The notes under the pieces are model-generated. The model had not been told where the DNA came from and did not search any database. It was given only the letters and a program-made list of their open reading frames with translations. Shown one piece after another: positions 1-8,749 of a DNA stretch of 64,000 nt. The position numbers were made by a program, and so were the translations under genes. This DNA comes from Roseitranquillus sp963749675 (GTDB lineage: Bacteria > Pseudomonadota > Alphaproteobacteria > Rhodobacterales > Rhodobacteraceae), in NCBI GenBank assembly GCA_963749675.1, contig CAVVNT010000002.1, positions 124,001 through 188,000 on the forward strand, given 5' to 3'. The first letter of the stretch is position 1; each line of letters opens with the position of its first letter.

Positions 1-223
1 AGTGCCACCAGGACCGGCGCGCCTCGCCGTCGGTGACGGCCTTCAGTCCCACATCCTGCTGCATCTCGATGAGAGCGGGAATCGCGGCGTCTTCGGCGGC
101 CTTCAGTTCGGTGGCGTCGATCTTCCCTTCGGCGTAGCGGGCGCGTGCTTCGACGATCGGGGCGGGCCGCAGCAGGCTGCCGACGTGGTCGGCGCGGAAA
201 GGCGGGGTCGGTTTCTGTGGCAC
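1..223 (-). CDS. MetE-like cobalamin-independent methyltransferase, 5' end only
   Basis: About 74 N-terminal codons are present and the rest lies beyond the left edge. The start is a GTG preceded by an AGAGGAGG Shine-Dalgarno at good spacing. The peptide reads FRADHVGSLLRP, then a KIDATELK helix, VGLKAVTDGE and RRSWW. This is the characteristic opening of the C-terminal-domain MetE paralogues annotated as 5-methyltetrahydropteroyltriglutamate-homocysteine methyltransferase-like. Family members transfer a methyl group to a thiol acceptor at a zinc site that would lie in the missing part. Whether this one makes methionine or serves another methyl donor cannot be told from the fragment. Confidence 0.8.
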   Translation of the reverse strand, partial: MPQKPTPPFRADHVGSLLRPAPIVEARARYAEGKIDATELKAAEDAAIPALIEMQQDVGLKAVTDGEARRSWWH

Positions 224-276
224 GGGCAATCCTCCTCTGAAGGGCACATGGCCCGAAGCGGCGGCCGGGTGCAATA

Positions 277-993
277 TCAGCGCCCGAGCGGGCAGGGAGA
301 GCCGGCGCGACGCTCGGCCTCGACGATCCTGGAGACGCGGGACGGTGGGAGGTCGCCTGTGACGACGGTGCGGCCGAGGACGGTGGTGGGCACCGCGAAG
401 AAGCCGAGGGACGTGGCCAGCCGGCCGCCGCGGTCGAGCATTGCAGCGACCTCTTCCCCCTCCATGTCGGTGAGCAGCCGTTCGGCGTCCAAGCCCATGC
501 CATCTGCGACGTCGCCCAGATATGCCTCCGTGGGAGAGAACGCCGTCCGGCGGAGACGCTGGTGAAAGGCATCCTCGGCGCCCTGCAGGCTCGCCGCCAG
601 AGCGGCTCGCGCCGCGACGAGCGAATCAGGCCCGAGGATCGGAAGCTCGTGCCGCACGATCGTGACCCCTTTCGTGGCCGACAGCGTCTCCGCCATGGAT
701 CGGCAATTCGGACAATAATGGTCCGTGAAGAACGCGATCGGAACGTCCTCCGCCGTCTTGTCTTCGAAGAGCGCGCGGCAGAGATCGGTCGGCGGTGCCG
801 CAGAACCACGAGCGTCGGAGTCGAGCCCGATCAGCGCGACGGGGCCGCCCGCCGTTGCCGGCCCGCCGGCGACAGTGCGCAGCGCGGGGGCCGGAGGCCA
901 TGCTTCGAACTCGAGCGGTTGTGGCCTCGTCGCGTTCCAGAGGACGATCGCAGCGAAAGATGCCGCGAGGGCCGCCAGGATCCGCTGGTTCAA
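277..993 (-). CDS. Exported DsbA-type thioredoxin-fold protein
   Basis: This 238-residue protein opens with a hydrophobic segment (residues 4-19) after a short basic start, so it is exported or membrane-anchored. Around residues 93-97 it carries the redox motif CPNC (in YCPNCRSM), and near the C-terminus a cis-proline loop (FAVPTTV), which together define the thioredoxin/DsbA fold. A periplasmic thiol-disulfide role is therefore likely; the substrate is unknown. Its ATG overlaps the stop of the upstream L,D-transpeptidase by four bases (ATGA), so the two are probably translationally coupled. Some L,D-transpeptidases depend on the redox state of their active cysteine, which makes the pairing plausible. 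Confidence 0.75.
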   Translation of the reverse strand: MNQRILAALAASFAAIVLWNATRPQPLEFEAWPPAPALRTVAGGPATAGGPVALIGLDSDARGSAAPPTDLCRALFEDKTAEDVPIAFFTDHYCPNCRSMAETLSATKGVTIVRHELPILGPDSLVAARAALAASLQGAEDAFHQRLRRTAFSPTEAYLGDVADGMGLDAERLLTDMEGEEVAAMLDRGGRLATSLGFFAVPTTVLGRTVVTGDLPPSRVSRIVEAERRAGSPCPLGR

Positions 994-1547
994 TACACCC
1001 AGACAGGCGCTCCAAGCGGCACGCGCTGATAGAGATCGATGACGTGATCGTTCAGCATCCGGATGCAGCCACTCGACACCGATCGACCGATGGACTGAGG
1101 CACGTTGGTCCCGTGGATCCGGTAGTACGTGTCGACGCCATTCTGGAAGAGATAGAGCGCGCGGGCGCCGAGAGGGTTTTCTGGCCCCCCGGGCACCCCG
1201 TCGGCGAACTGCTCATAGCTTGCGGGATCGCGCTCGATCATCTCGTCCGTGGGGCGCCAGTCAGGCCATTCGGCCTTGTGCCCGACCTGGGCGACGCCCT
1301 TGAACTGCAGGCCCGCCTGCCCGACACCGACGCCGTAGCGAATTGCCCGGCCCGGCTCCTCGATGAAGTAGAGCTGGTGCTTCGACGGCAGGACATGGAT
1401 CGAGTTCACGACGAACTCGGGCTTCACGCGCAGCACGGTGGGCTGCAGATGCTCGGGAAGGACGTACGGCTCCGTCGCCGCGCGGGCGGCGAGCGGCGCA
1501 ATCGCCGCGCCCGCCGTCAGTGCGAGGGCTTCTCGACGGGTTATCAT
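990..1547 (-). CDS. L,D-transpeptidase (YkuD domain), exported
   Basis: The C-terminal half shows the YkuD signature HGTNVPQSIGRSVSSGCIRM, with the catalytic Cys in SSGCIRM and the upstream His in the YRIHGT segment. Such enzymes form 3-3 peptidoglycan cross-links or attach lipoproteins to the wall in the periplasm. I place the start at the ATG giving MITRREALALTAG, a twin-arginine-like signal peptide cleaved near PLAARA. An upstream in-frame ATG at 1604 would add 19 residues without signal character. The gene ends in a 4-base overlap with the DsbA-like gene. Confidence 0.85.
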   Translation of the reverse strand: MITRREALALTAGAAIAPLAARAATEPYVLPEHLQPTVLRVKPEFVVNSIHVLPSKHQLYFIEEPGRAIRYGVGVGQAGLQFKGVAQVGHKAEWPDWRPTDEMIERDPASYEQFADGVPGGPENPLGARALYLFQNGVDTYYRIHGTNVPQSIGRSVSSGCIRMLNDHVIDLYQRVPLGAPVWVY

Positions 1548-1798
1548 CTTGGCCTCCAAATCATGCGCGCGGGACGGTTCCGCGCCGATCAATACGTAAA
1601 TCATAGAACGCAGGCGCTGTTCCGAACAGTGCGGCGCCTCGGTTAATGCGGCCTTCGACCCGGGGATGACGTTCCTTTGATGTCGGAGCCATCACATCGA
1701 GGCTCCTTGCACCCAATGTCGAATGACGTAAGCCATGGCTTGCGGTTCCACTCAGAAGACACACTCCAGAATGACTGACGGCAACGGGGATGCGCCGG

Positions 1799-3334
1799 CT
1801 AGTCGAGATCGAACTTCACGCCCTGCGCCAGCGGCAGGTCGGAGGAGTAGTTCACCGTGCTGGTCTGGCGGCGCATGTAGCCCTTCCAGGCGTCCGACCC
1901 GCTCTCGCGGCCGCCGCCGGTCTCCTTCTCGCCGCCGAACGCGCCGCCGATCTCGGCGCCCGAGGGGCCGATGTTGACGTTGGCGATGCCGCAGTCCGAG
2001 CCCAAGGCGGACAGGAACGTCTCGGCCTCGCGCAGGTCGAGCGTGAAGATGCATGACGAGAGGCCCTGCGGCACGTCGTTCTGCATCGCGATGGCCTCGT
2101 CCAGCGTCTCGTAGCCCATGACGTAGAGGATCGGCGCGAAGGTTTCCGTCCGGACCGTATCGGTTTGCGCCGGCATGTCGACGATGGCGGGCGCGGCATA
2201 GCTGCCGCCTTCCGGCACCTCGGAGGCGACGGGTGCGCCGCCATGCACGGTGCCACCCTCAGCGCGGGCGCGGGCGAGCGCGGCCTGCATCCGGTCGCGG
2301 GCGTCGGCGTCGATCAGCGGGCCGACGAGGGTGCCCTCCTCGCGCGGGTCGCCGATCTGGAGGCTGCCGTAGGCCTTGGCGAGCCGATCGACCAGATCGT
2401 CTCGAATCGAGCGGTGGACGATCACGCGGCGCAGCGAGGTGCAGCGCTGGCCAGCGGTGCCCACGGCGGAGAAGACGATCGCGCGGACCGCCATGTCGAG
2501 GTCGGCCGAGGGCGCCACGATCATCGCGTTGTTGCCGCCGAGCTCCAGGATCGGTCGGCCGAAGCGCGCCAGGACTTTCGGCCCGACCACGCCGCCCATG
2601 CGGGTGGAGCCGGTGGCAGAGACGATCGGAACGTCACGCGAAGTGACGAGCGCGTCGGCGACTTCGGGTCCGCCGAGCACAAGCTGCACGAGTCCGTCCG
2701 GCGCGTCGCCGAAGCGGTCGAGCGCGCGGCCGAGGACCTTCATGCAGGCCATCGCGGTCAGCGGCGTCTTCTCGGACGGCTTCCAGATCACCGGGTCGCC
2801 GCAGACAAGCGCGATCGCCGTGTTCCAGGACCAGACGGCGACGGGGAAGTTGAAGGCGGTGATGACGGCGCAGGGGCCGAGCGGATGCCACGTCTCGGTC
2901 ATGCGGTGGCCCGGCCGTTCCGATGCAATGGAGAGGCCGTAGAGCTGGCGCGAGAGGCCGATGGCGAAGTCGCAGATGTCGATCATCTCCTGCACCTCGC
3001 CCAGCCCCTCGGAGACGATCTTGCCGGCTTCGAGCGTGACGACGGCGCCAAGCTCGGCCTTGGCTGCGCGCAACTCCTCGCCCAGAAGGCGCACCAGCTC
3101 CCCCCGCCGCGGAGCCGGAACGCGGCGCCAGACGTCGAAGGCGGCGGAGGATCCGGCAATGACGGCTGTCATGTCGCCTGGATCCGTCGCCTTCACCCGC
3201 GCGACCTCGGCGCCGTCGATCGGCGAGCGCACGCCGAGCTCGCCGCCGGTGAGGTCCGCGCCTGTCAGGCCGGCGGCGCGCAACACCTCGTCGTGGCTCG
3301 TGGTGGCGCGGGTGGGGACGCTGCTCTCGTTCAT
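1799..3334 (-). CDS. ALDH7-type aldehyde dehydrogenase (aminoadipate semialdehyde dehydrogenase-like)
   Basis: This 511-residue NAD(P)-dependent aldehyde dehydrogenase has the catalytic glutamate in ILELGGNNA and the nucleophilic cysteine in GTAGQRCTSLRR. The double-Asn GGNNA and GQRCTSLRR form are typical of the antiquitin/ALDH7 group, which oxidises alpha-aminoadipate semialdehyde in lysine breakdown. The exact substrate is inferred, not shown. The start chosen (MNESSVPT) has AAGGAGA eight bases upstream. An in-frame start 57 bases earlier is less well supported. No lysine-catabolism partner is adjacent. Confidence 0.85.
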   Translation of the reverse strand: MNESSVPTRATTSHDEVLRAAGLTGADLTGGELGVRSPIDGAEVARVKATDPGDMTAVIAGSSAAFDVWRRVPAPRRGELVRLLGEELRAAKAELGAVVTLEAGKIVSEGLGEVQEMIDICDFAIGLSRQLYGLSIASERPGHRMTETWHPLGPCAVITAFNFPVAVWSWNTAIALVCGDPVIWKPSEKTPLTAMACMKVLGRALDRFGDAPDGLVQLVLGGPEVADALVTSRDVPIVSATGSTRMGGVVGPKVLARFGRPILELGGNNAMIVAPSADLDMAVRAIVFSAVGTAGQRCTSLRRVIVHRSIRDDLVDRLAKAYGSLQIGDPREEGTLVGPLIDADARDRMQAALARARAEGGTVHGGAPVASEVPEGGSYAAPAIVDMPAQTDTVRTETFAPILYVMGYETLDEAIAMQNDVPQGLSSCIFTLDLREAETFLSALGSDCGIANVNIGPSGAEIGGAFGGEKETGGGRESGSDAWKGYMRRQTSTVNYSSDLPLAQGVKFDLD

Positions 3335-3527
3335 CTCGACACTCTCCTTCGCTGTGCGCGCAGAATAGGCGCTACCGCTGCTTCCATCCACCGGGTCGGC
3401 GCAGCGTCATGACACGCGATGTCGCTCGGCAGCTGGCGAGAAGGAAGGACCGGTCGTCGATGCCGTCGCGGCATCCGGTGCGAGGAGGCGCGAATGCGGC
3501 ATCCAGATGCCCGCGGACGAGTCCCGC

Positions 3528-4529
3528 TCAGGTCTCGGACGAGAAGTCGAAGTGCGTCTCCTGCCGGTAGGTCTCGCCGGGCCGAAGTCCTGCCGAGGGA
3601 AAGTCGGGGCGGTTCGGCGCATCGGGCCAGACCTGCGGTTCGAGCGCCATGCCCGCATGTTCGCGATAGGGCGATCCGCCGTGCCCGGCATGCGGGGCGG
3701 TATCCAGGCCGGCGGCGGCGTAGAGCTGCAGCCCCGGCTCGGTCGTGGACAGCCGCAGAGTCGTGCCCGTGCGCCCGGTGAGCCGCAGGACCGGCGTCAG
3801 TGCGCGACGCGCGTCGGACAGGCAGAGATTGTTGTCGTAGCCCGTCGCGTGGGGGCGGAACGCGACCTCGGTGCGGAAGTCCCAGGGGGTGCCGTCGACC
3901 GGTCGCACCTCGCCCGTCGGAATCAGGTCGCCGTCCACCGGGAGCCAGCGGTCAGCCTCGACCTGCAGGCGATGCCCGGCGACCGTGGGCGCGCCGTCGA
4001 GGTTCCAGTAGCCGTGGTGCGCGAGGTTCATGAGGGTCGGCGCATCTGTCGCCGCTTCGAGCCGCAGCTCAAGGCACGCCGGATCGGACACCCAGAATTC
4101 GGCGGCAATCTCTCTGTTGCCGGGAAAGCCTCCTCGGCCGTCAGGTAAACTCAGCGTGAGCCGCAGGTGTGTGTCATCCGCTTCTCGAATGGTCCAGACG
4201 TCCGAGTGGATGCCGGTCTCGCCCCCATGCAGCGTCGTCCGGCCATTCTCGTTTCTCTGGAACTCGAGCGCCTGGCCGTCGAGCATCGCCGTGCCACCGG
4301 CGATGCGGTTTGCCACCGGCCCCACAATGGCACCGAAATACGCCATGGGCCCGAGGTAGGCCGCGAGTTCGGGCGATCCCAGCGTGAGGGCGTGCGGCAC
4401 GCCCTCAAGACGCAGGTCGTGCGTGATCGCACCGAGGGTGAGGATCTTCACCGTGAGCCGGCCGTTCGAGAGCGTGACGGCATCCACCGAGCGGCCATCG
4501 GGCAGTGCTCCGAACTCTTCGATCGCCAT
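3528..4529 (-). CDS. galM: Aldose 1-epimerase (mutarotase)
   Basis: The 333-residue protein interconverts alpha and beta anomers of aldoses in the cytoplasm. It shows the GalM family landmarks: NRIAGG and HGGETG in the N-terminal third, HHGYWNLDG carrying the catalytic His, and EHAGMALEPQVWPDAPNRP carrying the conserved ALEPQ block. The catalytic general-base Glu lies just upstream of the C-terminal motif. The ATG is preceded by AGGAGAGG. It is divergent from dgcA across about 270 bp in which I see no further gene. Nothing nearby shows which sugar pathway it serves. Confidence 0.87.
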   Translation of the reverse strand: MAIEEFGALPDGRSVDAVTLSNGRLTVKILTLGAITHDLRLEGVPHALTLGSPELAAYLGPMAYFGAIVGPVANRIAGGTAMLDGQALEFQRNENGRTTLHGGETGIHSDVWTIREADDTHLRLTLSLPDGRGGFPGNREIAAEFWVSDPACLELRLEAATDAPTLMNLAHHGYWNLDGAPTVAGHRLQVEADRWLPVDGDLIPTGEVRPVDGTPWDFRTEVAFRPHATGYDNNLCLSDARRALTPVLRLTGRTGTTLRLSTTEPGLQLYAAAGLDTAPHAGHGGSPYREHAGMALEPQVWPDAPNRPDFPSAGLRPGETYRQETHFDFSSET

Positions 4530-4799
4530 CGGCGTCACCTCTCCTCGCTTTGGCGAAGCATCTGCGATCGGCCGCCCGCCGCCAACCCCGGAGAATCGCC
4601 CGGCTGCAGTGGCCGAGCCCGGCGTGGCCCGTGTTCGGTCGCTGATCCAGTGTTGGAAACACGGCGAGGCCCACGTCGCGGCCATCGCGGGCGGTGGACT
4701 TCCGCTCGCGATTGTCCAGGAGGGCGGATATGTCATTGACGCGTTCGGCTCGACCCTGACGAGGTTGGTGTCGGCGGTCGGAAAGACGCAGGGACATTC

Positions 4800-5837
4800 A
4801 TGGATATCGAGTTTCGCACGCTCCACCTCAACAAGCGCTTCCCCTTGGCGATCAGCCGCGGCGTCATCACCGGGTCGGACAACCTGTTCATCGGGCTGTC
4901 CGAGAACGGCCTCACCGGCTGGGGAGAGATGGCGCCGGGCAGCACCGAGGGCGCGGACACCCCGGAGGCGGGGGAGCGGATGCTGCGCGACTTTCTGGCT
5001 GGCGGGCTCGATCCATCCTCGATCCATCGCACCTACGCCAACGCCGTTGAGGCCGGGGTTGCGCCCTGCGCGCTCGCCGCGCTCGACATGGCGCTTTGGG
5101 ACCTGCGGGCGAAGGCGGCGGGGATGCCGCTCCACCGGCTTCTCGGACTTGGCCGCCGTGCCGTTCCGACGTCTCTGACGGTCGGGATCAATCCGCCCGA
5201 CGTCGTTCGCGAGCGTGTGCCGCTGCTCCTTGACGCCGGGGCGCGGGCGCTCAAGATCAAGCTCGGCTCGCCGGAGGGGATCGAAGCGGACAAGGCGATG
5301 TTCGCCGCCGTCCTCGAGGCCGTGGCGCGGCGAGATGTCGTGCTGCGCGTAGATGCGAACGGCGGCTGGTCCGTCGACGATGCCCGTCTCATGATGACCT
5401 GGCTCGCTGAGCGTGGCGCGGAATATGTGGAGCAGCCGCTGGTGAAGGGCGCGGAGGATGAGCTTGTCGACCTCTTCCAGGGTCGCCCGCTGCCGATCTT
5501 CGTGGACGAGAGCTGCCGGACGGCGGCTGACATTCCTGTCTTCGCCGACCGTGTCGACGGTGTGAACCTCAAGCTGATGAAGTGCGGAGGCATCACCGAG
5601 GCGCTGAGGATCGTCGCGACCGCCCGCGCGCACGGCCTGAAGACCATGATCGGCTGCATGGGGGAGAGCTCGATGTCGATCGCAGCCGGCGCGTCGCTGA
5701 GCGAGCTCTTCGACTGCATCGATCTCGACTCCCACCTCAACCTGGATCCCGACCCGTGCGTAGGTGCGCCGATGTCGGGCGGCGTGGTTCTGCCGGAGGA
5801 GGTGCCGGGGCACGGAGGACGTTTCTCCGATGCTTGA
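4800..5837 (+). CDS. dgcA: Enolase-superfamily dipeptide epimerase / N-acetyl-D-glutamate racemase
   Basis: This 345-residue protein is a mandelate-racemase/enolase-superfamily enzyme. The Lys-X-Lys base (ALKIKLG), the metal-binding acids (RVDANGGW, VEQPL, VDESC) and the second-side lysine (NLKLMKCGG) are all visible, so it should be catalytically competent. The family was first described as L-Ala-D/L-Glu epimerase. When paired with a DUF1611 gene, as here, it has been reported as DgcA, which racemises N-acetyl-D-glutamate during D-glutamate catabolism. The stop overlaps the start of the DUF1611 gene by 8 bp, which argues strongly for the pathway assignment. Confidence 0.85.
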   Translation: MDIEFRTLHLNKRFPLAISRGVITGSDNLFIGLSENGLTGWGEMAPGSTEGADTPEAGERMLRDFLAGGLDPSSIHRTYANAVEAGVAPCALAALDMALWDLRAKAAGMPLHRLLGLGRRAVPTSLTVGINPPDVVRERVPLLLDAGARALKIKLGSPEGIEADKAMFAAVLEAVARRDVVLRVDANGGWSVDDARLMMTWLAERGAEYVEQPLVKGAEDELVDLFQGRPLPIFVDESCRTAADIPVFADRVDGVNLKLMKCGGITEALRIVATARAHGLKTMIGCMGESSMSIAAGASLSELFDCIDLDSHLNLDPDPCVGAPMSGGVVLPEEVPGHGGRFSDA

Positions 5838-6867
5838 TACGAATGCGAAGGTCGCCCTCTACGCCGAGGCGACGATGGGCTTGCTCAACGCCAAGATGAC
5901 GGAGGGGATCGTCCGCTATGGCCAGAACCCCGTGGTCGCGGTGATCGACAGCCACGCAGCCGGCCGTTCGGCGGGCGACTTCTTCGACGTCGGCCACGAA
6001 ATTCCCGTCGTCGCGACGCTCGACGACGCCATCGGTCGCGGCGCGGAGGTGCTGGTCCTGGGGACCGCACCTTCGGGCGGGCGCCTTCCGGTCGAGTGGG
6101 TGGCGATGCTGCGCACCGCGCTCGGGCGCGGGCTGAATGTGGTCAACGGCCTTCACGACCGGCTGAACGACCTCCTGGGCGACAGCCTGCGCCCCGGCCA
6201 ATGGATCTGGGACATCAGGACGCCGGTCGGAGAGATCCCGCCGATCGCAACCGCACGAGCCGCAAGCCTGGGAAATACCCGCGTCCTGATGGTCGGTACC
6301 GACATGGCCATCGGAAAGATGACGGCGGGCCTCGAGATCTGGCGCGCGCTTCGCGACCGGGGCGAGGACGCGGTGTTCCTGGCCACCGGCCAGATCGGCA
6401 TCAGCATCACCGGCACGGGAATCCCGCTCGATGCCTTCCGCGTCGATCATGCCAGCGGCGCGGTGGAGCGCATGGTGATGGAGGCGGGAGCGCACGCGAT
6501 CCAGATCATCGAAGGGCAGGGGTCGCTCCTTCATCCGGGCAGCACCGCGACCCTTCCCCTGCTGCGTGGGAGTTGCGCGAACCGGATGATCCTCTGCCAC
6601 CGGGCCGGTATGAAGCATCTCGACACATTGGAACACGTGGTGGTTCCGCCGCTCAGCGACGTGATCGCGCTCTACGAAGCGCTCGCGGCCGCCGCTGGGG
6701 CGCTGGCGCCCGCGAAGGTCGTTGCCGTCGCGGTAAACACGCGCGGCTTCGATGACGCCACCGCACGACGTGAGCTCGACAGGATCTCCGAGGAAGCCGG
6801 GCTGCCCGCCGCCGACCCGGTGCGCGACGGGCCGGAAGTTCTTGCGGACGCAATTCTCCGAACCTGA
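5830..6867 (+). CDS. dgcN: DUF1611 family protein, D-glutamate N-acetyltransferase type
   Basis: The 345-residue protein has the two-part DUF1611 architecture: an N-terminal Rossmann-like half (TMGLLNAKMTEGIVRYG) and a C-terminal P-loop-like half with the nucleotide-loop sequence VGTDMAIGKMTAG near residue 155. Members adjacent to dgcA have been described as DgcN, acetylating D-glutamate before DgcA racemises it. The ATG at 5830 starts inside the dgcA stop region, indicating translational coupling. A longer in-frame start at 5764 lies inside dgcA and lacks the conserved beginning. A hairpin follows the stop. Confidence 0.83.
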   Translation: MLDTNAKVALYAEATMGLLNAKMTEGIVRYGQNPVVAVIDSHAAGRSAGDFFDVGHEIPVVATLDDAIGRGAEVLVLGTAPSGGRLPVEWVAMLRTALGRGLNVVNGLHDRLNDLLGDSLRPGQWIWDIRTPVGEIPPIATARAASLGNTRVLMVGTDMAIGKMTAGLEIWRALRDRGEDAVFLATGQIGISITGTGIPLDAFRVDHASGAVERMVMEAGAHAIQIIEGQGSLLHPGSTATLPLLRGSCANRMILCHRAGMKHLDTLEHVVVPPLSDVIALYEALAAAAGALAPAKVVAVAVNTRGFDDATARRELDRISEEAGLPAADPVRDGPEVLADAILRT

Positions 6868-6874
6868 GCGGAGC

Positions 6875-6898
6875 GCGCCCTCGCCAGGCAAAGGGCGC
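6875..6898. terminator. Bidirectional hairpin between convergent dgcN and dipeptidase genes
   Basis: GCGCCCT at 6875-6881 pairs with AGGGCGC at 6892-6898 across a 10-base loop in the 48-bp gap between two convergent genes. There is no long T-run, so the terminator call rests on position and stem strength. Confidence 0.55.
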
Positions 6899-6915
6899 TT
6901 GTGGCGGCGACCCGG

Positions 6916-7977
6916 CTACCCGCCCCAGGTCGTTTCGAGCACGGCCAGCCAGTTCCTGTGCGCTAGCTTCAGAAGCAGCGCGTCGTCGTAGCCGTGTCGG
7001 CGCAACTCCGCCAGCATCGTCTGCAACCCCCGGGCGTCCCGCAGCACCGCCGGAATGGTGGCGCCGTCGAAGTCCGAGCCGAAGCCCACGTGATCCTCGC
7101 CCAGACGCGCGATCAGATGGTCGAGGTGGCGCAGGATCGGATCCCAGCCGATCCCGGCGTCACGGCGTCCGTCCGGGCTGAGAAAGCCGGCGGCAAAGTT
7201 CAGCCCGACCAGGCCGCCGGTCTCCGCGATCATGGCGAGCTGCCGGTCGGTGAGGTTGCGGCTCGACGGCGTGACGGCGTGCGCGTTCGAATGCGTCGCG
7301 ACCAGGGGCGCATTGCTCAGGCGTGCCACCTCGTCGAACCCGGCTTCGTTCAGATGCGACAGGTCGACGAGAATTTGCAGGTCGTTGCAGGCGCGGATCA
7401 GGTCGCGGCCTGCTTCGGTGAGGCCAGGACCGGTGTCGGGGGTTGAGGGGAACCGGAACGGCACGCCATGGCCGAAGATCGTCGGCCGGCTCCAGACCGG
7501 CCCGAGCGAGCGCAGGCCCATCGCGTGCCAGAGGTAAAGCTGGTCAAGGTCGGCGCCGACCGCCTCCGCCCCCTCCATGTGCATGACGCCCGCGACGACG
7601 CCGCGTTGCACACAGTCGCGGATCTCGGCCGTAGTGTGGCAGACGCGAAAGCCCTCTCTCGCCGTACGCTCCATCCACAGAAGATGCCCGGCCATCGCCA
7701 TCGCCACGGCCTCCGCATCCTCGGCGTCGAGGCGTGGCGGCAGCGGCACGTCGTAGGGCGGGTTGTCCATCGCCGCGTCGTAGTCCACGCCGGTGTCGGG
7801 CGAGGGGACGTAGATCGCGAAGAGCCCGCCGCCGAAGCCGCCCGCCCGCATCCGCTCGAGGTCGAGATGCCCGGAGCCATCGCCGCGGGGCCAGAGCTTC
7901 GACCGGCGCGCTGGCTCCTCGATCAGCCTCAGCAGGAAATCGTTGTGCCCGTCGAAGACCGGGACGACGTCAGCCAT
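6916..7977 (-). CDS. Membrane dipeptidase (peptidase family M19)
   Basis: This 353-residue zinc dipeptidase of the renal-dipeptidase family carries the first metal motif in FDGHNDFLLRL, the second His pair around THSNAHAVTPSSRNLTDRQL, and GFGSDFDGA near the C-terminus. M19 enzymes split dipeptides and tolerate a D-residue at the C-terminal position. As the last gene of a dipeptide-transporter operon, its likely job is to hydrolyse imported dipeptides, including D-amino-acid ones. The start (MADVVPVFDGHND) overlaps the upstream ATPase gene by 8 bp. Confidence 0.9.
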   Translation of the reverse strand: MADVVPVFDGHNDFLLRLIEEPARRSKLWPRGDGSGHLDLERMRAGGFGGGLFAIYVPSPDTGVDYDAAMDNPPYDVPLPPRLDAEDAEAVAMAMAGHLLWMERTAREGFRVCHTTAEIRDCVQRGVVAGVMHMEGAEAVGADLDQLYLWHAMGLRSLGPVWSRPTIFGHGVPFRFPSTPDTGPGLTEAGRDLIRACNDLQILVDLSHLNEAGFDEVARLSNAPLVATHSNAHAVTPSSRNLTDRQLAMIAETGGLVGLNFAAGFLSPDGRRDAGIGWDPILRHLDHLIARLGEDHVGFGSDFDGATIPAVLRDARGLQTMLAELRRHGYDDALLLKLAHRNWLAVLETTWGG

Positions 7978-8749
7978 GCGCGGCTCGCGCACCGCCGCGG
8001 TCGAACCCGGCACTCGCGCGCAGCAGGTTCCGTGTGTACTCCTGATGCGCCCGACGCGATCGCAGCGCATCACGGCTCAGCTCCTCGACTGTCTGGCCGT
8101 GCTGCATGACGATCAGGCGCTCGCACATGTGGGCAACGACGGCGAGGTCGTGGCTGACCAGGATGTAGGTCAGCCCACGCTCATCCCTCAGTCGTTCAAG
8201 GAGGTTCAGAACCTCCGCCTGGATCGAGGCGTCGAGCGCCGAAGTCGGTTCGTCGAGCAAGAGGCAACGCGGCTCGAGGATCAGGGCGCGGGCGATGGCG
8301 ACGCGCTGCCGCTGGCCGCCGGAGAGCTGGTGCGGATAGCGGAAGCGAAAGCCGCGGCCGAGCCCCACATCCTCCAGCGCGCGGACAATCCGCGCCTCGC
8401 GGTCGTCGAAGCGGTGGATCGCCAGAGGCTCGGACAGCACCTTGTCGACCGTGTGGCGGGGGTGCAGCGAGGCGTAGGGGTCCTGGAACACCATCTGCAC
8501 GCGCCGGTAGAAGTCCGCCGAGCGCGGCGAGCGGATCGGCTGGCCGTCGAGCGTGATCTGGCCGCCGGTCGTCGGCGCCAGGCCGCAGATCGCCCGCAGG
8601 ACAGTGGACTTGCCCGACCCGCTTTCACCAACGATGCCGAAGCTCTCCCCTTCGGCGACATCGAAGCCGACGCCGCGCACGGCGTGCACCGCATCGGGTC
8701 CGCTGCTGAACGTGACCTCCAAGTCGCGGGCGGCGATGAGACTGCTCAT
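7970..8749 (-). CDS. Peptide ABC transporter ATP-binding protein, DppF/OppF type
   Basis: The 259-residue ATPase has Walker A GESGSGKST, the signature LSGGQRQRV and Walker B CLLLDEPTSALD. The Q-loop region VFQDPYASLHPRHTVDKVL is characteristic of DppF/OppF. It is shorter than many DppF proteins because it lacks a long C-terminal extension. It pairs with the second ATPase just upstream to power import through the two permeases. Start and stop overlap the neighbouring genes by 4 and 8 bp. Confidence 0.9.
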   Translation of the reverse strand: MSSLIAARDLEVTFSSGPDAVHAVRGVGFDVAEGESFGIVGESGSGKSTVLRAICGLAPTTGGQITLDGQPIRSPRSADFYRRVQMVFQDPYASLHPRHTVDKVLSEPLAIHRFDDREARIVRALEDVGLGRGFRFRYPHQLSGGQRQRVAIARALILEPRCLLLDEPTSALDASIQAEVLNLLERLRDERGLTYILVSHDLAVVAHMCERLIVMQHGQTVEELSRDALRSRRAHQEYTRNLLRASAGFDRGGARAAHG

